NCBI GenBank assembly: GCA_963779515.1
Contig: CAVZYN010000003.1
Coordinates: 62,001-126,000, forward strand
Direction: 5' to 3'
Length of the DNA stretch: 64,000 nucleotides
Source: CAVZYN01 sp963779515
GTDB taxonomy: Bacteria; Pseudomonadota; Alphaproteobacteria; Rhizobiales; Hyphomicrobiaceae
The position numbers and the translations under genes are program-made. Shown in pieces: positions 45,511 through 54,631 of the stretch. Below the pieces are notes generated by a model. It ran no database searches. It was not told the DNA's origin and saw only the letters and a program-made list of their open reading frames with translations. Numbering within the stretch: position 1 is the first letter of the stretch; every line of letters begins with the position of its first letter.

Positions 45511-46890
45511 TCAGCCGCGAGAGAGCGGTGAGACAAGGAGCGGCATGCCGCCCCCGGGCCTCAACGTCACGCGCGAAATCGGCTCCGGCGCGTGCCGTCC
45601 GTCCCACTCGAAACGCGCAGCGCGGACGAACGTCGCGAGCAATGCGGCGGCCTCGATCATCGCGAAACCCATGCCGATGCAGGTGCGCTGGCCGAAGCCG
45701 AACGGCATGAACTGCGTGCGCAGATAGGCGGCGGCGCGCGCGGGCTCGAAGCGCGTGGGATCGAACGTGTCGGGATCGCGCCAAAGCTTGCGATGGCGAT
45801 GGATCACGTAGACCGGCATGATGATGAGGGTGCCGGGTTTGATGCTTTGGCCGCCAAGGTCGATTTCGCGGAGCGCAACGCGGGTGAGCACCGGCGCCGG
45901 CGGATAGAGCCGCATGGACTCTTTTAAAACCTGCATCGTGATTGCCATTCGCTCGACGTGATCGGCCCGGACGGCCTCGCGCCCGCAGATCGCCTCGATT
46001 TCCGCTCGAACGGCGGTCTGCCACTGCGGCGCGCGCGCCAGCAGATAGAGCGTCCACGTCAGCGCCTTGGCGGTGGTCTCGTGCCCGGCGGCGGCGAACG
46101 TGAGCAGGTTGTTGGCGATCAGGACATCGCTCATCGGTGCGCCGGTCTCGGGATCGCGGGCGGCGCCGAGCTGCGCCATCAGGCCGCCGCTGGCCCAGCC
46201 ATTGGCCTGCTCGCGCGCGATGATTCGATCGATGGTTGCGCGGAGTCCAAGTGCGGCGGTGCGCATCTGGCGTTTGCGCGGATGCCAGAGCCATTCAGGC
46301 AACCTCAGGATTCCGTAGGCGATCTCCCAGCTCGTCGTGTCGAGATAGCGGTCGATGTGCCGTTTGAGCGCGGCGATTTCATCCGGCGTGGCGCCAGAGA
46401 AGATCGTCGCGCTCAAGACGTCGAACGTCACATCCGTCATGTCGGCGTCGATGGCGCGCACGCCTGGCTCGGTCCAGCGCGAGAGCATGCGCTCGGCGGC
46501 CGCGACCATCGCCGGTACGTGGGAGACAATCTCGGCGTGCCGGAAGAGGGGCGCGGCCGTACGCCGTTGCCAGCGCCAGCTGGCGCCTTCCGCGGTCAGG
46601 ATTCCGTCGCCGATGATGGGCGCGAATATGCGCCGCTCGACCGGTGATTTCGAAAACGCCTCGGCGTCATGCAGCAGCACGCGCTCGACCAGCGTGGGAT
46701 CCGTCACCCAGACAAAGCGGCCGCCGAGTTGCGGTGGCGCGAACAGCGGCTCGTCATACACCGGACGCGGGATCGCGCGTATCGGATTGCGCACAAACGT
46801 CGGAACGAAGCGCCAGAGCGGCAGCGGCGCCTCCGGCGCCGCAACGCGCGGCGGGATCAGGGGAGCGGTCACCGGGTCGCGCGCCGCCAT
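45511..46890 (-). CDS. Cytochrome P450
   Basis: 459 residues from ATG 46890. I-helix oxygen-binding motif AAAGHETTAKAL, ExxR motif in LKESMRLYPPAPVL, and heme-thiolate loop FGFGQRTCIGMGFA are all intact. The PPAPVLTRVAL pattern resembles fatty-acid/alkane-type (CYP102/CYP4-like) P450s more than CYP107. It hydroxylates an organic substrate with electrons from an external redox partner, which is not encoded nearby. Eight bases downstream of dedA on the same strand. Confidence 0.93.
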   Translation of the reverse strand: MAARDPVTAPLIPPRVAAPEAPLPLWRFVPTFVRNPIRAIPRPVYDEPLFAPPQLGGRFVWVTDPTLVERVLLHDAEAFSKSPVERRIFAPIIGDGILTAEGASWRWQRRTAAPLFRHAEIVSHVPAMVAAAERMLSRWTEPGVRAIDADMTDVTFDVLSATIFSGATPDEIAALKRHIDRYLDTTSWEIAYGILRLPEWLWHPRKRQMRTAALGLRATIDRIIAREQANGWASGGLMAQLGAARDPETGAPMSDVLIANNLLTFAAAGHETTAKALTWTLYLLARAPQWQTAVRAEIEAICGREAVRADHVERMAITMQVLKESMRLYPPAPVLTRVALREIDLGGQSIKPGTLIIMPVYVIHRHRKLWRDPDTFDPTRFEPARAAAYLRTQFMPFGFGQRTCIGMGFAMIEAAALLATFVRAARFEWDGRHAPEPISRVTLRPGGGMPLLVSPLSRG

Positions 46891-46898
46891 GCCGGTGC

Positions 46899-47456
46899 CT
46901 ATCCAGCGCCGCCGAGCGACTTCAGGTAGTTCCACAGCTTCGAGACATAGTCGAACCCGAATGTGCCGGGCGCGAGAACGCCGCCGGCCCACAGAAACGC
47001 CGAAGCGACGTTGGCGATCTGAAACTTAATCTGTGGCATCGCGAACATGCCGGCGACCACCGGGATCACGGCACGCACCGGCCCGAAGAAGTGGCCGAAG
47101 AAGACCCCGAGCGCGCCCCATTTGTGAAAGAACGCCTCGCCTTGCGGCAGCAGCTCGGGCCGCGTGGAAAACGGCCACCACTTGGAGATGCTGTCCTTGA
47201 AGTAGTAGCCGATCCAGTAGGAGATCGCGTAGCCGAGCGTGCCGCCGATGCCGCCGGCGATCCAGACCGGCCAGAAGTTGATGCCGCTTGCGCCCATGAA
47301 GCCGCTGATGGCGACGAGAATGACGGTTGCCGGCAGCAACAGCGAGAAGAACGCGAGGCTTTCTCCGAACGCCAGCAGGAAGACGATCGGCGCCGCCCAC
47401 TCCTTGTGGGCTTTCACGAACGCGATGACCGGCTCCGTAAACTGACTGAACTCCAT
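46899..47456 (-). CDS. DedA-family membrane protein
   Basis: 185 residues. FGESLAFFSLLLPATVILVAISGF carries the family's conserved acidic residue (E of GESL) before the re-entrant loop; GYAISYWIGYYFKDS and FFGHFFGPVRAVIPVVAGMF carry the G-R-F/PVRA motif. DedA proteins act in membrane homeostasis, including undecaprenyl phosphate or phospholipid flipping in studied members. Cotranscribed with P450. Confidence 0.9.
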   Translation of the reverse strand: MEFSQFTEPVIAFVKAHKEWAAPIVFLLAFGESLAFFSLLLPATVILVAISGFMGASGINFWPVWIAGGIGGTLGYAISYWIGYYFKDSISKWWPFSTRPELLPQGEAFFHKWGALGVFFGHFFGPVRAVIPVVAGMFAMPQIKFQIANVASAFLWAGGVLAPGTFGFDYVSKLWNYLKSLGGAG

Positions 47457-47647
47457 CGCGCATCCTTCCAGCGTTAACTTTTAGCCGCCGACAAAGCCTT
47501 GAGCGGCGGCCCTTTGTCAATCGTGCGCGTTGGCACTGCATCTAGCGAAATTAACGAAAAATACTTGGCGGCACTGCGCGGCACGGTTTGTGCGACGGCT
47601 GTGGCGCTGCTAAGAAATGGTTTCAAAATCGTAAAGCCGCGTATCAC

Positions 47648-48814
47648 ATGACCTTTGTCTCGCGTTACTTCGCCTCTCTTTATGTCCGTTTCTTGGACAC
47701 GGCACGGCAGCGGCCGGGGCGGGCTCTTGCGTTCGCGACAATCGTGCTTGCCGACCTCGCGCTCTTGTTCGTGATGCTCGGCCGCGTCTGGCCGGCGCCC
47801 GATATGTTCAGCCCGCTCGCGGTTCATTGCTTTGCGGTCGCGATCGTCGCGGCGGTCGCACTGTTGGTGAAGCGCAATGAGGTCGCACTCATTGTCGCTG
47901 GAACCATTGTGGTGCTGGCGGCGCATGCCTGGCTCGGGCTTTCGGGCGACAAGTCGTTCAACACAACGTCGCGCGAGTCCGGCATCGAGAATCTCCGCCC
48001 GGTCAGCGTGGACGGCGCCTTGCGTGTCATCTCGATCAATACCTGGCACAAGCTCAAAGACAGCACGGCGCTGCATGACTATCTCGTGCGTGAGCGCGCC
48101 GATGTGGTCGTCATGACCGAGGTCGGTCCCGACAAGCGGCGTTTGCTCGACGAACTGAAGACGGCCTATCCCTATCAGGTGCATTGCGCGGACCAATGGG
48201 TGTGCGCGATGGCGCTGCTCTCGCGTTACCCGATCGCGGATCAGGGCGCCGCGCGCGTCGCGGTCGAACAACCGCCGCTGGTGTGGGCGCGCGTCAAGAC
48301 GATGGATGCGCAAGTGACGGTCGTCGGCACGCATCTGCATCGGCCGTCGCGCAGTCCGTGGTTGCATGACAAGCACGTGACGAGCCTCATCCAGTTCATC
48401 TCGCTGATCAATGGACCGACGGTCCTGGCCGGCGATTTCAATACCGCGCCCTGGTCCAATTCCTTCAAGCGGCTGATGCTGGAAGCGTGGATGTTTCCGG
48501 CACTGCAGCTGAAGCCGACGTGGCCAGCGTGGCCCGTGGCGTTGCCACAAGTGGCGCTCGATCATGTGCTGGTGTCGGCGGATCTGACGATCGCGCGCTC
48601 TGGCACAGGGCCGGCCGTCGGTTCGGATCATCTGCCGGTGTGGGCCGAGGTCAAACTGCCGGTGCCACGCATCCCATCGCAGCCCGGCCGCAATCAGCAG
48701 CGCGCATCGCGCGACGTGGCGCCGCTAAACCTTGCAGCGGCGTTTCATCTCAGTGCTGAGTTCGCGCCCAACCTCGGCGGCGAACATGGTGCCGCGCGAT
48801 ATCTGAGCCGGTGA
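47648..48814 (+). CDS. Endonuclease/exonuclease/phosphatase-family membrane protein
   Basis: 388 residues from ATG 47648. Three N-terminal membrane segments (LAFATIVLADLALLFVML and two more), then an EEP domain: VISINTWHK, the metal-binding Glu in VVMTEVGPD, AGDFNTAP and SDHLPVWAEV. Members hydrolyse phosphodiesters of nucleic acids or lipids; the membrane anchor with a C-terminal domain outside suggests an extracytoplasmic lipid or nucleotide substrate (inference). It overlaps the convergent lipoprotein gene by 90 bases. Confidence 0.87.
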   Translation: MTFVSRYFASLYVRFLDTARQRPGRALAFATIVLADLALLFVMLGRVWPAPDMFSPLAVHCFAVAIVAAVALLVKRNEVALIVAGTIVVLAAHAWLGLSGDKSFNTTSRESGIENLRPVSVDGALRVISINTWHKLKDSTALHDYLVRERADVVVMTEVGPDKRRLLDELKTAYPYQVHCADQWVCAMALLSRYPIADQGAARVAVEQPPLVWARVKTMDAQVTVVGTHLHRPSRSPWLHDKHVTSLIQFISLINGPTVLAGDFNTAPWSNSFKRLMLEAWMFPALQLKPTWPAWPVALPQVALDHVLVSADLTIARSGTGPAVGSDHLPVWAEVKLPVPRIPSQPGRNQQRASRDVAPLNLAAAFHLSAEFAPNLGGEHGAARYLSR

Positions 48815-49189
48815 GAGCCCTTGTCCAGCAGCCGAGCGCAGCGCGCCGGGCGCCGCGTCCGCTTCGCGCCGTCCGCTGCCAAGTTCGTCGCACGACAGCT
48901 CCGCCTTCTTTTGCTTGAACGCGAACATGCGCACGCCCGAGGCATAGGCGTGCGGCGTCGCCGGCGCTTTGACCCACCCGCGGCTCTTGTCGGAAAGCAA
49001 GCCCTGCAGCGCCGCCTGGCGCTCGCCGATGCACTGTTTGCTGTCATCGACACAGTTGAAGGAGGTGGAAGTCTCGAAGGGTTCGACCGGACCGTTCGAG
49101 CACGCGGCAAGACCGAGCACGGCAGCAGCCGCTCGGAGGCATACAGCCGATTTGACCAGCCGCAGTTTCCGCGAAGAGCTCACCTGCAT
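48725..49189 (-). CDS. Hypothetical lipoprotein
   Basis: 154 residues from ATG 49189. Lipobox LGLAACSN with Cys at about residue 30 indicates lipidation. Mature part: CVDDSKQCIGERQAALQGL, AFKQKKAELSCDELGSGRREAD and a last Cys in MKRRCKV, four Cys besides the lipidated one. I have no family for it. The 90-base overlap with the exo/endonuclease-family gene is convergent, at the 3' ends. Confidence 0.75.
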   Translation of the reverse strand: MQVSSSRKLRLVKSAVCLRAAAAVLGLAACSNGPVEPFETSTSFNCVDDSKQCIGERQAALQGLLSDKSRGWVKAPATPHAYASGVRMFAFKQKKAELSCDELGSGRREADAAPGALRSAAGQGLSPAQISRGTMFAAEVGRELSTEMKRRCKV

Positions 49190-49359
49190 TGTTCCCCCTT
49201 GAGCCGCCACGGCGCACGCCATAGAAGGCGGCCATGGCGGCGGTGTGGCCGTTTTATGCCGATGCCCGAATTTGGCAGATGCCTGAGCACCTAAACGGAT
49301 TCTGCGCGCCGATCCAGCCGCGGATGCGGCAACACATTCAACGACATAGAGGAAACGCC

Positions 49360-50334
49360 ATGACCAACGCGATTCGCATCCATCAGCACGGTGGACCTGA
49401 AGTGATGAAATGGGAGGCGATCGAGGTCGCAGCCCCAGGGCCTGGTCAGGTGAAGGTGCGCCAGCATGCCGTCGGCGTGAACTACATCGATACCTATCAT
49501 CGCACGGGGCTTTACAAGCTCGCGGCCATGCCAGCGGTGCTCGGGATGGAAGGCGCCGGCGAGATTACCGCGGTCGGTCCGGGCGTGACGGATATGACGG
49601 TCGGCGAGCGTGTCGCCTACGCGAACCCGATGGGCAGCTACGCCGAAGAGCGGTTGATGCCGGTGGATCGTATCGTCAAACTGCCGGGAGCGATCGACTA
49701 CAAGACCGCGGCGGCGATGATGCTGCAGGGCCAGACGGTGCGCTATCTGCTGCGCCAGACCTATCGTGTCGGTCCGGGCACGACGATGCTGTTTCACGCG
49801 GCGGCAGGAGGCGTCGGTTTGATTGCGTGCCAGTGGGCGCGTCACCTCGGCGCAACGATCATCGGCACCGTCGGCAGCGACGACAAAGCCGCGCTCGCAA
49901 AGGCCAACGGCGCTACTCATGTGATCAACTACAAGACCGAAGACTTCGTGAAACGCACCAAGGAGATCACCGGCGGCGCGGGCGTCGATGTCGTCTACGA
50001 CGGCGTCGGCAAGGACACGTTCCCGGGCTCGCTCGATTGCTTGAAGCCGATGGGGCTGTGGGCGTCGTTCGGCAACGCATCGGGTCCGGTGCCGCCATTC
50101 GATCTCGGGATGTTGGCGGCGAAGGGCTCGCTTTATGCGACGCGACCCTCGCTGGTGACGTACACCGCCAAGAAAGAGGACAATATCGCCAACGCCAACG
50201 ACCTGTTCGAGGTGGTCTCGAAGGGCATCGTCAAGATCGCGGTCAACCACACGTACCCGCTCAAAGAAGCGGCCCAAGCGCATCGCGATCTCGAAGGCCG
50301 CAAGACCACGGGCTCGATCGTGCTGTTGCCATAA
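49360..50334 (+). CDS. qor: NADPH:quinone oxidoreductase (zeta-crystallin type)
   Basis: 324 residues from ATG 49360; GAGGAAACGCC precedes it. Family marks: VGVNYIDTYHRTGLY, LGMEGAGEITAVGPGV, and the NADPH loop AAAGGVGLIACQWARHLGA. GVDVVYDGVGKDTFPGSL follows. Transfers hydride from NADPH to quinones in the cytoplasm; soluble, zinc-free branch of the MDR family (no zinc Cys cluster seen). Terminated by a strong hairpin at 50364-50397. Confidence 0.93.
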   Translation: MTNAIRIHQHGGPEVMKWEAIEVAAPGPGQVKVRQHAVGVNYIDTYHRTGLYKLAAMPAVLGMEGAGEITAVGPGVTDMTVGERVAYANPMGSYAEERLMPVDRIVKLPGAIDYKTAAAMMLQGQTVRYLLRQTYRVGPGTTMLFHAAAGGVGLIACQWARHLGATIIGTVGSDDKAALAKANGATHVINYKTEDFVKRTKEITGGAGVDVVYDGVGKDTFPGSLDCLKPMGLWASFGNASGPVPPFDLGMLAAKGSLYATRPSLVTYTAKKEDNIANANDLFEVVSKGIVKIAVNHTYPLKEAAQAHRDLEGRKTTGSIVLLP

Positions 50335-50363
50335 GCCGAACTGATCCGGTCTCGGGTTGAAAA

Positions 50364-50397
50364 CGGACGCCAGCGCTACCGCCGGCGTCCGCTTTTC
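50364..50397 (+). terminator. Rho-independent terminator after qor
   Basis: 12-bp stem (one mismatch) CGGACGCCAGCG / CGCCGGCGTCCG with a CTAC loop, preceded by GAAAA and followed by CTTTT, so it could work on both strands. Confidence 0.85.
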
Positions 50398-50483
50398 ATG
50401 AGGCGATGCAACCTTTTGGCGATTTAGTAACGATATACACGCATAAATAGCAGTATCGAGACCAACGCGCCCCGGTTGCTGTT

Positions 50484-52991
50484 ATGCGTTCCATGCCTTC
50501 AAAGCTGCCGGCCCTGAGCTGGTCCAAGAGTTTGCTACTCCGGCTCTATGGCGTCGGCATGCTGGCGCTGATCGCCGTCGCAGCGCTCGTCGGCGCCTCG
50601 ATCCACTTTGCCAGGATCACGGGGGAGGGGGCCGAGACGCTCCATCAACGCGGCCTCGTCGGCGTCGTCCATGCCGCGAAACTCGAACTCCTGCTCGAAA
50701 AGCATCGCCGCATCATCGAGACCGCGCCCGCCGAGACCGGTCGCGGGCGGCCCCAGTCCGAACGTGGCCTCGCCAGTGAGATCGCGCGCGAGATCGAGGC
50801 GCTGCTCGCGGTTCCGTCGGAACGGTTCGGCCATGTGATTGCGGCCGAGCTGCCAGCGCTGTTCGGCGAGAGCACGCAGGTGCTGACCCTTGTCGCGCGC
50901 GGCGCGCACGACCAGGCCTTCGAAGCGATGCAGCGCTACGTGGTGGCCGCCAACGCCATGAACGGGCTCGTGCGCGACTATCAGCAGCGGCAGTTGGCCG
51001 CCGCCGACGCCGAAGCCGTGCAGTTGGCGGCGAGTGGCCGCGCCTTGATCGACTGGGTGCTGTGGGCAGGGTGCCTGGCGCTGCTGTTGATTGGCCCCTT
51101 GAGCCTGTTCACGATCCGGCGCATCGCCGAGCGATTGCGCGGCCTGACGCAAGCGATGATCCGGCTCGCGCGCAATGATACGCGCGTGACCATCACCTGG
51201 GCCGGCGATGCGGACGAAGTCGGCGTCATGGCGCGCGCTGTCGACGTCTTCAAGCACAATGCGATCACGCTGCTGGAGCACAAGGCCGAGCTGCAGGAGC
51301 TCAATCATTGGTTCGACATCGCGCTGAACAACATGGCCCGCGGCCTGTCGATGTTCGATGCCAATCGCCGGCTGGTATTCTGCAACGGCCACTACGCGCG
51401 GATGTATGCGTTGCCAGCCGAGCTGGTGCGTCCCGGCACGCACCTGTCCGAAATCCGCAAGTTCCGCGCCACGCTCGGCGACGCGTCTCCACCAGCCGCT
51501 GGCGACGCCGGCAAGGTCGCAACGGTGTTCTCGGACATGGACCGGCTGCTGGCCTCGCGCCAGCCCGGAACCTACAACCGCGATCTGCCCGATGGGCGCA
51601 TTATTTTGATATCGCATGAGCCGCTGCCGAGCGGCGGCTGGGTGTCGATCCACGAAGACGTGACGCGCCAGCGCCGCGCCGACGAACGCATCGCCGAACT
51701 CGCGCATTCCGACATGTTGACGGGGCTCGCCAATCGGGTCCGCTTTCAGGACGCACTCGATGAGACGTTCGCACAACCGCGCGATCGAGGCGGGTTCGCG
51801 CTGCTGTGCCTTGACCTCGATCATTTCAAGGACGTCAACGATACACTCGGCCATCCGGTCGGCGATGCGCTGTTGCAGGCCGTGGCGCGGCGCCTGCGTG
51901 AACAGACGCGACCGGCCGATATCGTCGCCCGGCTCGGCGGTGACGAGTTCGCGATCATCCAGTCGCACGTCGAGACGGCGGAGCAGGCGGAGGCGCTCGC
52001 CGGACGCCTGATCGAGGCGCTGTGCCAGCCCTACGATGTGCAAGGCAACCAGCTCGATATCAGCGTCAGCATCGGCATTGCCATGGGTTGGCACGATGGC
52101 GCCAACGCAAAGGCGCTGATGAAGAATGCGGACCTCGCGCTCTACGGCGCCAAGGCGGCGGGGCGCGGCGCCTTCCGGCTGTTCGAATCCGAAATGGAGC
52201 GGCGGGTCAATGCGCGCCGCGGCCTCGAACTCGATCTGCGCGTGGCCCTCGCCGAGGACCAGCTCGAGCTCTACTACCAGCCGATCGTGCGCCTGCACGA
52301 CCAGAGTGTTTCGGGCTGCGAGGCGCTGGTTCGCTGGCGCCATCCCGTGCGCGGCATGATCTCGCCGGCCGACTTCATCCCCGTTGCCGAGCAGTGCGGT
52401 TTGATCGTGCCGCTCGGTACCTGGGCCTTGTATGAGGCGGTGAAGACCGCAGCTACGTGGCCGGACCACATTCGAGTCTCGGTCAATCTGTCGGCGCGCC
52501 AGTTCACGGGCAGCGACTTGGTCGAGGTGGCGACGGCGGCGCTGGCGGCATCGCGCTTACCGGCGCATCGGCTGGAACTCGAAGTGACGGAGACGCTGTT
52601 GCTGGAAGACGATCCGCGTATTCTCGAGACGCTGCATCGCCTGCGCGGGCTCGGGATCTCGATCTCGCTCGACGATTTTGGCACCGGCTATTCGTCGCTG
52701 AGCTACCTGCGCCGCTTTCCCTTCGACAAGATCAAGATCGACCAGACCTTCGTTCGCGATCTCTCGGCGCGCGACGACTGCGTCGCGATCGTGCGCGCGG
52801 TGGCGGCGCTGGCGCAATCACTCAAGATGCGCACTGTTGCCGAAGGCGTCGAGACCACCGATCATCTCCAGCGCGTCCGCGCCGCCGGCTGCGACGAGGT
52901 GCAGGGATATTTGTTCAGCCGTCCGGTCCCTGCGCGCGATGTCGAGCCCCTGTTCGAGACCTGCAGCCGCCTCGTCCGCGCGGTGGCGTGA
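50484..52991 (+). CDS. Membrane GGDEF-EAL protein with HAMP and PAS domains
   Basis: 835 residues. Span 1 at ~20-42, a periplasmic helical sensor of ~145 residues, span 2 at ~188-208, a HAMP-like linker, a PAS domain (~270-400), GGDEF (~405-565) and EAL (~585-835). GGDEF is intact at about residue 485, with the RPAD I-site five residues before it. EAL is intact (ALVRWRHP at ~613, DDFGTGYSS later). It could make and break cyclic di-GMP; product inhibition by the I-site is expected. The signal sensed is unknown. Hairpin follows the stop. Confidence 0.93.
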   Translation: MRSMPSKLPALSWSKSLLLRLYGVGMLALIAVAALVGASIHFARITGEGAETLHQRGLVGVVHAAKLELLLEKHRRIIETAPAETGRGRPQSERGLASEIAREIEALLAVPSERFGHVIAAELPALFGESTQVLTLVARGAHDQAFEAMQRYVVAANAMNGLVRDYQQRQLAAADAEAVQLAASGRALIDWVLWAGCLALLLIGPLSLFTIRRIAERLRGLTQAMIRLARNDTRVTITWAGDADEVGVMARAVDVFKHNAITLLEHKAELQELNHWFDIALNNMARGLSMFDANRRLVFCNGHYARMYALPAELVRPGTHLSEIRKFRATLGDASPPAAGDAGKVATVFSDMDRLLASRQPGTYNRDLPDGRIILISHEPLPSGGWVSIHEDVTRQRRADERIAELAHSDMLTGLANRVRFQDALDETFAQPRDRGGFALLCLDLDHFKDVNDTLGHPVGDALLQAVARRLREQTRPADIVARLGGDEFAIIQSHVETAEQAEALAGRLIEALCQPYDVQGNQLDISVSIGIAMGWHDGANAKALMKNADLALYGAKAAGRGAFRLFESEMERRVNARRGLELDLRVALAEDQLELYYQPIVRLHDQSVSGCEALVRWRHPVRGMISPADFIPVAEQCGLIVPLGTWALYEAVKTAATWPDHIRVSVNLSARQFTGSDLVEVATAALAASRLPAHRLELEVTETLLLEDDPRILETLHRLRGLGISISLDDFGTGYSSLSYLRRFPFDKIKIDQTFVRDLSARDDCVAIVRAVAALAQSLKMRTVAEGVETTDHLQRVRAAGCDEVQGYLFSRPVPARDVEPLFETCSRLVRAVA

Positions 52992-52997
52992 TGCGAG

Positions 52998-53029
52998 GAC
53001 GGTGTCAGACCCTTGAGTCTGGCACCGTC
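52998..53029 (+). terminator. Hairpin after the GGDEF-EAL gene
   Basis: GACGGTGTCAGAC ... GTCTGGCACCGTC, a 13-bp stem with one G-T pair, six bases after the stop codon. No T-run; could also be a repetitive palindrome. Confidence 0.55.
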
Positions 53030-53416
53030 CAGCCCCGGATCCAGGATCACCGCCGTTTCGATTAGAACGATCGTGTGATGCAGCGCCTGCCCGATCGCGG
53101 CGGCACGGCGTATGGGTGCCAGGCACAAGGCCTGGCATGACGGCTGTGGGTGGGATTGCGACGGTGTCAACCCGGGTAAGTACCTAGTCGCGCGACGCTC
53201 AAGGTCACGGCATGGTGGCGGTGTTCTGCCCGGCCCCGGGACGTTTCAGCTGAACGATCTGAGATGGGGCGGAACCGGTTGTCGCCTTCGAGATGCACCT
53301 CGCCGCACTGGCCGCGCATCGAGCACGCAGCGTTCGCGTGGAGGCGATGAAACGACATTCCAGGCTATCACGTGGTGGTGACATGCGTGATGGGAGACCT
53401 TTGTCTGTTGCCCGGG

Positions 53417-53461
53417 TTCGCGAGGATCATGTTCGCAAGGATCATGTTCGCAAGGATCCGG
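53417..53461 (+). repeat. Three tandem 15-base units
   Basis: TTCGCGAGGATCATG, TTCGCAAGGATCATG and TTCGCAAGGATCCGG, exactly adjacent. Too short and too similar to be CRISPR, no spacers. Confidence 0.7.
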
Positions 53462-53796
53462 GAGTTGTGCTGCGCTCACCCAGTGCATGTCCGCGGTACC
53501 AGTCCTTTGGCTGGACCGAACGGGCGGAGACCAGCATTCAACAGACGCTGAGCGCTTTCCCCTGGATCGTGGATGAAGACCGGCGCGGGCGCTGTTAACG
53601 CGCTCACAAAAAAAATAGATGGGTCCGGTTCGCCGGGCCTGCGTGAAGACAGTGCCCGCGCTCCCGGGGATTATTTTTGTTTGCGCACGGCTGCTCCTAT
53701 TCCAGGAGTGGGCGGGCGTGCGTGATCGCTTGCCCTGCGGTCAAAGTCCGTGCGCCGGAAACGGCCAAGCCAAGGGTCAGGTCTGTTGGCTAATGT

Positions 53797-54474
53797 TCAA
53801 ATGAAGGAGGCGATGTCGTTCAAAGGCTTCTTGGAAATAATCGGTACACGCGCCCCTTCGGCGGGATAGCCGACGACGAGCAGGATCGAAGCCTTCTCGT
53901 GATCGGGACGGCCGCAGATCTCATTGAGGAAGCCCATCGGGCTCGGTGTGTGCGTCAGCGTCGCGAGGCCAGCGGTGTGCAGGGCGGCGATGAGAAACCC
54001 GGTGGCGATGCCGACGGATTCCGGCACGTAGTAATGTTTCACCTTGTTGCCGCCAGCGTCGAGGCCATAGCGTTGGGCAAAGATCGCGATCAGCCACGGT
54101 GCGGTCTCCAGGAACGGCTTTTCCCAATCGGTGCCGAGGTGGGCGAGCGCATCGAGCCACTCTTCTCCGGCGCGGCCGGCGTAGAATGCCTTTTCCTCAT
54201 CTTCCGCCGCGACACGGATCCGGGCTTTGGCGGCAGGGTCCGAGATCGCAACGAACGTCCAGGGCTGCTGGTTGGCGCCGGAGGGCGCGGTCCCGGCCGT
54301 GCGGATCGCCGTTTCGATCAGGGCGCGGGGGACAGGACGGGGCGAAAAATCCCGCACCGTCCGGCGCCGGCGGATCTGGGCAAGAAAGGCCTCGGCGGCC
54401 GCCTGCATCTCGATTTCTGGCCGCGCCTCGAATGCGAGGCGCTCGGTTTGGGCTGCTGGTCTGGGTGCGTGCAT
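53797..54474 (-). CDS. Nitroreductase-family flavoprotein
   Basis: 225 residues from ATG 54474 (ATG 54408 possible). RRRRTVRDFSPRPVPRALIE is the FMN-contacting opening, TAGTAPSGANQQPWTFV the family block. Near the C-terminus PSPMGFLNEICGRPDHEKASILLVVGYPAEG completes the fold, including a short middle insertion typical of the larger Iodotyrosine-deiodinase-like/BluB group. Likely reduces nitro or quinone compounds with NAD(P)H. AAGGAGGCG-like patches in the gap do not serve it. Divergent from glmM. Confidence 0.88.
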   Translation of the reverse strand: MHAPRPAAQTERLAFEARPEIEMQAAAEAFLAQIRRRRTVRDFSPRPVPRALIETAIRTAGTAPSGANQQPWTFVAISDPAAKARIRVAAEDEEKAFYAGRAGEEWLDALAHLGTDWEKPFLETAPWLIAIFAQRYGLDAGGNKVKHYYVPESVGIATGFLIAALHTAGLATLTHTPSPMGFLNEICGRPDHEKASILLVVGYPAEGARVPIISKKPLNDIASFI

Positions 54475-54631
54475 GGCTCCGAAGGCCCTCTAAGTTCTGG
54501 AAAACCCGATGGGCAGCGCCCGGCGGGTAAGGATTGTGGTGTAGACTTTGCTTTGAGGCAAAGGGTGCTATCAAGGCGGCGCTGCAACTCGAACAGCGTC
54601 CGGACTGCACGGCGACGGACAGGGGTGAAAC

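Larger units (their letters stand above)
52992..53796. other. 805-base gap with short palindromes and tandem repeats, no clear gene
   Basis: Between the GGDEF-EAL and nitroreductase genes. It contains the hairpin at 52998, a CCAGGCACAAGGCCTGG-type palindrome at ~53112-53129, and three 15-base tandem units at 53417-53461 (TTCGCAAGGATCATG twice with variants). A run of eight A lies at ~53608. Short open frames (for example 53293-53598) look random: Arg/His-rich and without family features. Reads as a patch of intergenic repeats. Confidence 0.55.

Noticed and set aside
45251..46294. 347-residue open frame on the minus strand
   Set aside because: Mostly out of frame with the P450 gene on the same strand. 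Only the last 57 residues, with their own ribosome-binding site, look real.
50535..52469. 644-residue open frame on the minus strand
   Set aside because: Antisense shadow of the GGDEF-EAL gene; no domain features.
53417..53461. CRISPR array
   Set aside because: Three immediately adjacent 15-base units with no spacers and no cas gene nearby.
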